Source of the DNA: Deltaproteobacteria bacterium
GTDB taxonomy: Bacteria > Myxococcota_A > Polyangia > Polyangiales > Ga0077539
Assembly: GCA_016704445.1 (NCBI GenBank)
Contig: JADJAE010000008.1
Coordinates: 1 to 64,000, forward strand
DNA length: 64,000 nucleotides
Reading direction: 5' to 3'
Shown one piece after another: positions 57,058-64,000 of this stretch. The notes under the pieces were generated by a model. It saw only the letters and a list, made by a program, of their open reading frames with translations. It made no database searches and was not told the DNA's origin. The translations under genes and the position numbers were made by a program. How positions within the stretch are numbered: position 1 is the stretch's first letter; each line of letters opens with the position of its first letter.

Positions 57058-59198
57058 GCCGTCGGGCGGCCGCGGCCTCGCTGGGGTGCGTGCTCGCGCT
57101 CTCCCGCGCCGCGTCCGCCGGGGTCACCCTGGAGGTGCGCCCGCTCTTCGGCGAGACCTGCCTCCCCTCGGTGGGCAGCGGAGAGCTTCGGGTGCGCGTG
57201 GAGAACACCGGGTCGCGCCCCCTGAGCGCCGTGCTCGTGGTCGACGCGACGGCCCCTCGGCCCGACCGCCCTCGCACCCGCCACGCCTGGACGGTGCGCG
57301 TGGGAGCCCGCGCGGAGGCGATGCTCTCGGTGGACACCCCGAGGCCGCTCGCGGGCGGGGCGATGCGCTTCCGGGTGCTGGGCGAGGACGGGCGCACTCT
57401 CGCCACGAGCTCGCTGGCGCTGCCCGGGGGCGAAGGGTCGATGATCCTCGACGCGACGCCGGGGCACCGCTTCGCCAACGCTCAGCGCTCCGGAGCGGGG
57501 GGACTTCTCCCCGGCGACGTGGGCGGCGACGGGGACTACGGCCGCGGTATCTTCCGTGCGCTCAGCGGAGCCCCGGAGCCCGCGACCCTGCCCTACGCGG
57601 GGGTGACCTGCGCGGTCGAGCGACCGGCAGCGACGGGATCCCCGAGGCTGCCGAGGCTGGTGGCGGGCTACCGGGCGGTGGCCCTGGTGCTCCTCGACAG
57701 CGGCTCGCTCAACGGCCTCGCGCCGAGCGAGCGGCAGAGCCTCGCGGGCTACGTCGCCGAAGGGGGATCGCTCGCGGTGATCGTACGGTCGCCGAACGAC
57801 CTCCGGCACCCGGTGCTGGGCGCGCTGGTGGGCGATGGCGTCTCCGCCCTCCCGATGCCCTCGTGGTCCAGGGAGCCCGAGGTGATCGACCCCTGGAGGG
57901 TGCCGCGGGTCGCTCCGCAGGCCGCCACGCTGGCAGGCGCGCGCACCTGGGGCGGAGGCCACCTCGACCCTCGATGGCTCGCCGCCGTCGACCGCGGCGT
58001 CCCCGCCGGTACCCTGGGCGCCACGGCCCGCTACGGCGACGGCATGGTCCACCTGCTCTCCTGGGACCCTTCGCAGACGGCCTCGCTGGAGGATCCCTGG
58101 TCCGCCCGCACGGTGCTCCAGCTCGCGGCGCACGCCGACCAGCGCCGCGTGCCGCGCCTCTTCGCCCCGGAGCCGGAGACCCTGCCCATACCTGCCCCGG
58201 TAAGATCCTTCCTCACGCCCTCGGCGCGCCCGGGCCTCGATCTCCTCCGGGCAGGCGGAATCGTCGCCGCCTTCGCCTCGGCCCTGCTCCTCGCAGCGTG
58301 GATGACCCGCCGCCTCGGCGTCCGCTCGCTCTTCGCCCCGGTCTCCGCCGTGCTCACCCTCGCCGCCTGGGCGCTGCTCGCCCGGGAGGGCGGTGGCCAC
58401 CGCGCGGCCCTGGCCCAGGCCCGCACGCTCTCCGTGCTCGACGCCCCGTGGGGCTTCTCCATCGCGTCGGCGAGGCGCTTCCACATGGTCTACGCCGGCC
58501 ATCGCCGGAGCCTCGCCATCCACCTGGGCGGCCCCGAGCGCGTGGTGGCGGTCGATCCCACCGCGGGCCGCGGGCCCATCACCCGCTTCGTCGGACCGGA
58601 CGCGGCGCACCTCCTGGGCCTCGGGGTGCTCCCCTGGACGCCCACCTTCGTTCGGGAAGACGGCCCGGATGAACTGCGTGGCGCCGTCACCCTGCACCGT
58701 GACCCGGCCGGCGTGCTCTCGGTGCGCAACGGCCTCCCCTGGACGCTGCGCGAGGTGCTGCTCCTCGACCGCGGGAGCGCCTCGGGCTGGTCCTTCGAGG
58801 CGATCGCCCCGGGGCGCACCCGCTCGGTGCGCGAGGGTCGGGCGCTGCCCCGGGCGATCGTCGAGTGGTTCGTGGTGCCGCAGCTCCCCGCGCTGCCTGA
58901 GTGGGGGAGCCCCGAGGCCGCCGCGCTGGCCCGTCGCCCTCCGTCGATCATGGCCGACGCGCCCGACGACGTGGCCGTCTCGCTGGGGAGATGGTTCGGT
59001 CACCGTCGCGACGACAACCCCTGGAACGCCGTGCTCTCCAGCGCCGCGGTCCCCGGGAGGACCGAGCCGTGGGTTCTGCGCGATGGCGCTTGTCTCGTCG
59101 CCCGCATCGACCGCCCCGCCGCAGCGACCCGCGCCGGGCTCCGCCTGGCCTCGGAGAGCACCTGGCTGCGCGTCCATCCACCGGAGCCGACGCCATGA
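57054..59198 (+). CDS. Large membrane protein of the MoxR/ABC operon
   Basis: A 714-residue protein: TTG start overlapping the MoxR stop, signal peptide (SLGCVLALSRAASA), beta-rich domain to about residue 130, and an alpha/beta domain around 150-300 (AVALVLLDSGSLNGLAPSER, SLAGYVAEGGSLAVIV) like the glutaminase-type fold of DUF4350 and related gliding-operon proteins. Two helices follow near residues 400-445 (GGIVAAFASALLLAAW; SAVLTLAAWALL), then a C-terminal beta-rich domain. It probably binds the transporter or the VWA protein at the outer face of the inner membrane. Family assignment is tentative. Confidence 0.6.
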
Positions 59199-59839
59199 AG
59201 CTGCGGCTCGATCGGGTCTCTCACCGCTTCGCGCCGGACGCCCCGTGGTGCCTGCGATCGGTCTCGCTCACCGTCCACCCCGGCGAGGTGGTGGGCCTCT
59301 CGGGCCCGTCGGGCTCGGGCAAATCCGTGCTGCTCCGGGTGGCAAGCACCCTGCTGCGACCCACCGAGGGGAGCGTCACCCTCGACGATCTCGACCCCGC
59401 CGCCGCGAGGGCGAGCGCCGCCATCGGCTACGTCTCCCCCTCGCACCGCTGCCCCGACGATGTGACCGTCCGCGCCTATCTCACCGCGATGGCCGCGCTC
59501 CACCGCCGCGGCGACGGCGACGTCGACGGCGCCCTGGAGCTCACCGACCTCGTCGACCGCGCCGACGCTCCCGGAGGTGCGCTCAGCCTCGGCGAGCGGC
59601 GACGCCTCGAGCTCTCCCGGGCGCTCCTCCACGACCCCTCGCTGCTGCTGCTCGACGACCCCTCGCAGGGCCTCGACGCCGCCGCTCGCGACGACCTCTC
59701 GGACTTCATCGTCACCCTCGCCTCGCTGGGCAAGGCGGTGCTGCTGGCCTCCTCGCTCCCTGACGAGCTCCGCCCCCTCTGCGCCCGGGTGCTCACGCTC
59801 GACGCCGATCACCGGCTCGTCGCCCAGGAGGACCCGTGA
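59195..59839 (+). CDS. ABC transporter ATP-binding protein
   Basis: A 214-residue ABC ATPase. Walker A SGPSGSGKSVLLRVA, Q-loop in GYVSPSHRCP (Ser/His at the usual Gln position), signature LSLGERRRLELSRALL, Walker B LLLLDDPSQGLD with Asp-Pro in place of the usual Asp-Glu-Pro, and no clear H-loop (LLASSLPDE). The missing catalytic Glu and switch His suggest reduced ATP hydrolysis. ATG 59195 overlaps the previous stop and its stop overlaps the permease start. Confidence 0.8.
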   Translation: MKLRLDRVSHRFAPDAPWCLRSVSLTVHPGEVVGLSGPSGSGKSVLLRVASTLLRPTEGSVTLDDLDPAAARASAAIGYVSPSHRCPDDVTVRAYLTAMAALHRRGDGDVDGALELTDLVDRADAPGGALSLGERRRLELSRALLHDPSLLLLDDPSQGLDAAARDDLSDFIVTLASLGKAVLLASSLPDELRPLCARVLTLDADHRLVAQEDP

Positions 59840-61221
59840 TCGCCCCGCTCGCCCGCGCGCTCTCCTCCCTCGATCGCCCTCCTCGGGTGCTCCATCCCCT
59901 GCTCGCGGCGGTACTGGCTGTCACCGGCTTCGCCATCCTCGAAGCCCACCGGATGCCCTTCGGGTCGACGCCCGACGCCATCGGCGCCCGGCTCTTCCAC
60001 CGCACCGGCGGTTCGCTCCAGCTCATCGCCCTCAGCCTCGGGGCGCTCTTCGCCACGGCCGCGGTCTCTCGCTTACGGCGCGACGGGCTCCTCGACCACC
60101 TGCACCTCGCGGGAGCGACCGGCCCCTCCCTCGCGCTCTCGCTCTCCCTCCGCAGCGCGGCGCAGTCGGCGGCGCTCACCGCGCTGGCGAGCCCCATGCT
60201 CGGGCTCAGCCTCTTCTACGGCGGCGTCCCCGTCGCGGTGCTCGCCTCGGCGCTCTCCTCCTCGCTCGCCTGCGCGGCGCTCGGGGCCACCGTGGGCGTC
60301 GCCGTCGCGTCCTCGGTCGACGACCGCGCGGCGCACCTCCGCAGCGCCCTCGCGGTGCTGCTGCTCTCGCTCCTCGGCTACCGGGCGCTCGGCCAGCACG
60401 CCGCGGCCGTCGCCCTCGCCCCCCTCCACGCCTCCCCCCGCGGAACCCTCTGGTACATCGACCTCCTCGCCGACGGCCGCGCCTCCGCCGCGATGCGCCG
60501 CGCGGGTCTCTTCGCCCCCTGGTGGATCGCGCTCTCCACCGCCCCGTGGCTGCTCTTCTCCGCCGCGCCGGGGCTCTCTCCCGACGGCCGATCGACCCGC
60601 CCACCCTGGGCCGCCGCCCTCCTCTCGACGCTGCTCCTCACGGCCCCGATGGCCGTCGCGGTCCACGCGGTGAGCCGCCCCTTCGATCGCCTCTCCTGGC
60701 TGCACGCCGCCCTCCTCGGCTGGACCGCCCTCGCCCTCCCGCTCCTCGACGACGAGCTCTGCCTCGCGGTCGCCCTCGTGGGCACCGGGCTCCTCGCGCT
60801 CGCCGGGGCCACCGGCATCCCCTCGGCGCGCTGGCTCTCCGACAGCGCCACGGTCAGCGCCTCCGTGGCGGCCGCGGTGCTCGTCTTCGCGGCCCTGGTC
60901 TCCGCCCTCTCCCGACGGCGCTCTCCCAGGCTCGTCGCGGCGCTCTCCGTGGCCGCGCTCTGCGTCGCTCCGCTGGTCCTCCGCGAGCTCGCTGGATCGT
61001 ACGGCGCCAACGCCTCCGTCGACGCCATCGCGGGCCTCTCTCCGCTCGCGGCCTTCGAGCTGATCGCCCGCGACGCCCACGCTCCCACCCCCTCGGGCTG
61101 GCGAGAGTCCACCCGCGTCGGGATGGCCAACGCCGGATCGCTCGTCACCAGCCTCGGGAGCCTCGCCCTCGTCGCCAGGATGTACCTGAAATCGAGGCGT
61201 CCGACGGAGACCGTACGATGA
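59836..61221 (+). CDS. ABC-2-type membrane component
   Basis: A 461-residue, highly hydrophobic protein with about eleven helices and no large soluble domain. Small-residue-rich segments (LIALSLGALFATAAVSRLRR; GLLDHLHLAGATGPSLALSL) resemble the permease subunits of ABC-2/gliding-type (GldF-like) transporters. It starts with GTG 59836 overlapping the ATPase stop and ends overlapping the DUF58 start. Substrate unknown; pairing with the adjacent ABC ATPase is by context. Confidence 0.65.
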   Translation: MIAPLARALSSLDRPPRVLHPLLAAVLAVTGFAILEAHRMPFGSTPDAIGARLFHRTGGSLQLIALSLGALFATAAVSRLRRDGLLDHLHLAGATGPSLALSLSLRSAAQSAALTALASPMLGLSLFYGGVPVAVLASALSSSLACAALGATVGVAVASSVDDRAAHLRSALAVLLLSLLGYRALGQHAAAVALAPLHASPRGTLWYIDLLADGRASAAMRRAGLFAPWWIALSTAPWLLFSAAPGLSPDGRSTRPPWAAALLSTLLLTAPMAVAVHAVSRPFDRLSWLHAALLGWTALALPLLDDELCLAVALVGTGLLALAGATGIPSARWLSDSATVSASVAAAVLVFAALVSALSRRRSPRLVAALSVAALCVAPLVLRELAGSYGANASVDAIAGLSPLAAFELIARDAHAPTPSGWRESTRVGMANAGSLVTSLGSLALVARMYLKSRRPTETVR

Positions 61222-62086
61222 CGTACGACCTCCTCGACGCGGGCTACCGACGCTCCCTCGACCTGCTGCGCCGCCACCTCTCCCCCGCCGTCGCGGCCGG
61301 AACCTCGGGCGACCACCGCACCCGCCACCGGGGCTCCGGGCAGGAGTTCCAGGACCACCGACCGTATGTCCCGGGCGACGACCTCCGTCGCGTCGACTGG
61401 ATGGCCTACGCCCGCACCGGCGAGCCCGTGACGCGCAACCTCCGCGCCGAAGAGGATGTGCTGCTCAGGGTGCTGATCGACACCAGCGCCTCGATGACCG
61501 ACGGCAAGCTGGCCCACGCTGCCCGCATCGCCGCGGGCGTCGGCTACCTCGGGCTGTTGGGTGGCGAGCGGGTCCAGGTGATCCCCTTCGCCGACGCGCC
61601 CGACGGCCGACGCCGCCCCGAGCGGGGACGCGCCGCCATCCCCTCGCTGCTGCGCTCCCTCGGCCCGCTGCATCCCTCGGGCGGCACCGACCTCCGCCGG
61701 GCCCTCGACCTCGCGCTCTCTCCCGGGTCCCCCCTCCGGTGGTGCTGCTGCTCAGCGACCTCCTCGACGCCGACGACGCCGCCCCCTTCGCCCGAGCCCT
61801 CGACCCCCGACGACACGACCTCCGCGTGGCCCATGTGCTCTCCCGCGCCGACGTCGACCCCGCCCTCTCCGGCGACCTCGACCTGGAGGACGCCGAGACC
61901 TCCGAGCTCCTCCCTCTCACCGCCGACGCTGCCCTGCTCGACCGCTACCGAAGCCGCTTTACCGGGTGGTGTATCTCCATCGACGAGGCCGCCCGCTCCC
62001 GGGGCGCGAGGCTCGTTCGAAGCGTGAGCGACGAGCCCGCCATCGACGCGGTGCGCGCCCTGCTGCGCCCCGACCGGGGAGGCTGA
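61218..62086 (+). CDS. DUF58 family protein (BatB-like), 1-nt frameshift
   Basis: DUF58 proteins share operons with MoxR ATPases and have a VWA-like fold. HRGSGQEFQDHRPYVPGDDL and RVDWMAYARTGEPVTR are the hallmark motif, and the MIDAS site DTSASM follows. A 1-nt shift near 61733, in a run of six C, moves the last third (VVLLLSDLLDADDAAPF ... EPAIDAVRALLRP) to another frame; adding one C restores it. The protein would be about 289 residues. The rest of the operon is intact, so I consider the shift a sequencing error. Confidence 0.82.
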
Positions 62087-62201
<115 letters not shown>

Positions 62202-64000
62202 ATGGGCGGCGTCACCCTCCTGCACCCCGCCGGCCTCCTCGCGCTGATCGCCGCGGCGCCAGTGATCGCCGCCTACCTGCTCCGCTCCCGCAGGGAGCGG
62301 GTGCAGGTGAGCTCTCTCAAGCTCTGGCGCGACGTCGCCCTGGAGTCCCGCGCCCGACGCCCCTGGCAGCCGCCTCCCCGCGAGCTCTCGCTGCTCCTCG
62401 AGCTCGTCGCTGTCGTCGCCACGGCGCTCGCCCTCGCTCGCCCCGCCCGCCTCTCCACCGGCGCCTCGCCCGCCCGCGTGGCCCTCGTCGTCGACACCAG
62501 CGCCTCCATGGGCGCCCTCGACGGAGACGCCACCCGCTGGCGCCTCGCCCTCGACGCCGCCCGCTCCCTCCTCCGGTCGCTCCCTCCCGACGCCGAGGTG
62601 ATGCTGGTGTCGGCCGATCGTTCGCCCTCCGTACGATCCCCCTTCACCGCCGACCGACGCGCCCTCTCGCGCTCCCTAGACGCGCTCCGCCCCACCGCCT
62701 CCGAGGGGGACCTCGCCTCCGCGGTGCGCTTCGCCGCCGACCGGCTTCGCCCGCTCCCCGGGCCTCGCCGTCTCGTGGTGGTCACCGACGGATCGCTCGC
62801 CCGGGGCGGCGTCCCCTCGGACGACACGCTCCCCATCGAGCTCACGAGGGTGGGCCACGGCGTCGGCAACCTGGCCCTGGTGCGCCTCGACCTGCGCGCC
62901 ACCCACGACCCCGGCGGTCGCCCGGTGGCCCGGGTGCACTGCCTCGTCGCCAGCTTCGACGAGCACCCCGTCGAGGCCACCCTCTCCCTCCGAGACGCCG
63001 CGACCGACGCCCTCCTGGGCGAGGCCCGCGCCGCCGTCCTCCCCGGCGCCCGCGTCCCGATGGCCGTCGACCTCGCCATGGCGCCCGACGACGCAGGCCG
63101 CGCGGTGCGCATCACCCTCTCCCCCGACGACGCGCTCTCCGCCGACAACGTGGCCTTCGCGCGCATCCCGCCGCCTCCCTCCATCCCCGTGGTGCTGGTC
63201 GCCCGAGAGCCCGATCCATGGATCGCCCGGGCCCTCGGCGCCGACCCCTCGGCGCGGCTTACCGTGGCTGGTAACACCATCCCTGACGAGCTCCCCGAGG
63301 ACGCCCTCCTGGTGCTTCAGGAGACCTGCCCCGCGGAGCTTCCCCACCGAGAGACCCTGGTGCTCGCTCCACCGGCGGGGCCCTGCGCCGGGCTCACCGT
63401 GCTCGCCGAGGTCGACGACCCCTCGATCACCTCCTTCGCCACCACCGACCCTCGATGGCGCTTCCTCACCATGGACGGCGTCCACCTCTCGAGCGCCCAC
63501 CCCCTGGCGCTCTCCGCCCGCGCCACGGCGCTGGTCCGCGCGGGGTCGCTGGTGCTCGCGGCCGACGCGGGCCTCGCCGACCGCACCGTCACCGTGGTCG
63601 GCATCGATCCGCTGCGCTCCGACTGGCCCTTGAAGGCCTCCTTCGTGGTCTTCCTCCGCAACGTCGTCGAGCTCGCGAGGGCCCACCGCGCCGCCGCGAC
63701 CGCGCCCCGCTTCCGCACCGGCGACACCGCCCGCGTCGAGCTCCCGCCCGGCGCCTCGCCCACCGCCGTCCTCGGCCCCGACGGACCCGTCGCCTTCACC
63801 GCCCTCCCCGGCGCCGCGGTGCTCGGCGACACCTCCCTCGCGGGCTTCTACCGGGTGCTCTCCCGCCGCGGAGAGACCCTCGTCCCCATCAACCTGCTCT
63901 CCGAGTCCGAGTCCGACCTCCGCGAGCGCCCGCTCGAGCTCCGCCCCCCGTCGGCGCGCGACGCGGCCCCCCTCCCGGAGCCCGTCGAGCTCACCCGCTA
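62202..64000 (+). CDS. BatA-like VWA-domain membrane protein (runs off the window)
   Basis: The open frame runs from ATG 62202 to the window edge (599 codons, no stop). The N-terminus (LLHPAGLLALIAAAPVIAAY, then RRERVQVSSLKLWRDV) is the aerotolerance-regulator N-terminal module with its membrane helix; a second helix follows (LLLELVAVVATALALARP). A VWA domain with the MIDAS motif DTSASMG then lies at about residues 95-230. The remainder is beta-rich, with a segment like the adhesion/DUF-type periplasmic part of BatA. It is expected to work with the MoxR ATPase. ATG 62202 is right after the poly-G tract, so the start is provisional. Confidence 0.8.
   Translation, partial: MGGVTLLHPAGLLALIAAAPVIAAYLLRSRRERVQVSSLKLWRDVALESRARRPWQPPPRELSLLLELVAVVATALALARPARLSTGASPARVALVVDTSASMGALDGDATRWRLALDAARSLLRSLPPDAEVMLVSADRSPSVRSPFTADRRALSRSLDALRPTASEGDLASAVRFAADRLRPLPGPRRLVVVTDGSLARGGVPSDDTLPIELTRVGHGVGNLALVRLDLRATHDPGGRPVARVHCLVASFDEHPVEATLSLRDAATDALLGEARAAVLPGARVPMAVDLAMAPDDAGRAVRITLSPDDALSADNVAFARIPPPPSIPVVLVAREPDPWIARALGADPSARLTVAGNTIPDELPEDALLVLQETCPAELPHRETLVLAPPAGPCAGLTVLAEVDDPSITSFATTDPRWRFLTMDGVHLSSAHPLALSARATALVRAGSLVLAADAGLADRTVTVVGIDPLRSDWPLKASFVVFLRNVVELARAHRAAATAPRFRTGDTARVELPPGASPTAVLGPDGPVAFTALPGAAVLGDTSLAGFYRVLSRRGETLVPINLLSESESDLRERPLELRPPSARDAAPLPEPVELTR

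Overview
The window is very GC-rich DNA with dense, often overlapping genes. Its content points to a Myxococcota (deltaproteobacterial) genome, probably from the Polyangia side. The clues are many cysteine-rich or glycine-rich lipoproteins, an OmpA protein with thrombospondin-type calcium repeats, FHA and pseudokinase signalling proteins, meso-DAP-type cell-wall synthesis genes and CIRCE-controlled groESL. The species assignment is inference. I saw no tRNA, rRNA or CRISPR array.

Layout. (1) 1-3136: end of a cNMP-binding-type protein, then a phosphate-selective-type porin and a lipoprotein metallophosphoesterase in tandem, possibly for organic phosphate use. (2) 3.3-11.9 kb: an accessory segment bounded by a 33-bp inverted repeat. 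It holds a truncated DUF523 gene, a three-gene secreted/lipoprotein operon, a complete IS21-family element, a broken cysteine-rich gene and a decayed IS4 transposase. (3) 11.9-21.3 kb: a small lipoprotein, an L,D-transpeptidase with a golvesin-like domain, a fatty-acid desaturase, a DMT transporter, and an HlyD / ABC ATPase / FtsX / FtsX exporter. Many of these carry 1-nt frameshifts in homopolymers, so assembly error is as likely as real decay. (4) 21.3-36.7 kb, minus strand: a division and cell wall (dcw) cluster, rsmH-ftsL-ftsI-murE-murF-mraY then murD-ftsW-murG. It is split between mraY and murD by an aldose-epimerase-like gene and a compact nitrite-respiration-like module: an FNR/DNR-type regulator, a lipoprotein cupredoxin and a divergent lipoprotein cytochrome cd1 (NirS/NirN family), with an FNR-type box between the last two. 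(5) 36.8-46.5 kb: a small membrane protein and thiL, a degenerate FHA-AAA-Fis regulator, larC, a histidine-kinase-like protein without an ATPase domain, rpoZ, and groES-groEL behind a promoter and CIRCE operator. (6) 46.6-54.1 kb: a lipoprotein, a membrane-anchored pseudokinase, a glycine-rich lipoprotein and the OmpA/TSP3 protein. (7) 54.2-64.0 kb: a tightly overlapping operon of coiled-coil protein, MoxR ATPase, large membrane protein, ABC ATPase, ABC-2-like permease, DUF58 protein and BatA-like VWA protein, the last running off the window.

The most interesting parts are the nir-type module inside the dcw cluster and a set of signalling proteins that keep their scaffolds but have lost catalytic residues or domains (AAA regulator, Ser/Thr pseudokinase, ATPase-less histidine kinase). 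A 37-nt poly-G tract at 62.1 kb and the homopolymer frameshifts, including one in the essential ftsI, mean broken genes here should be read with caution.
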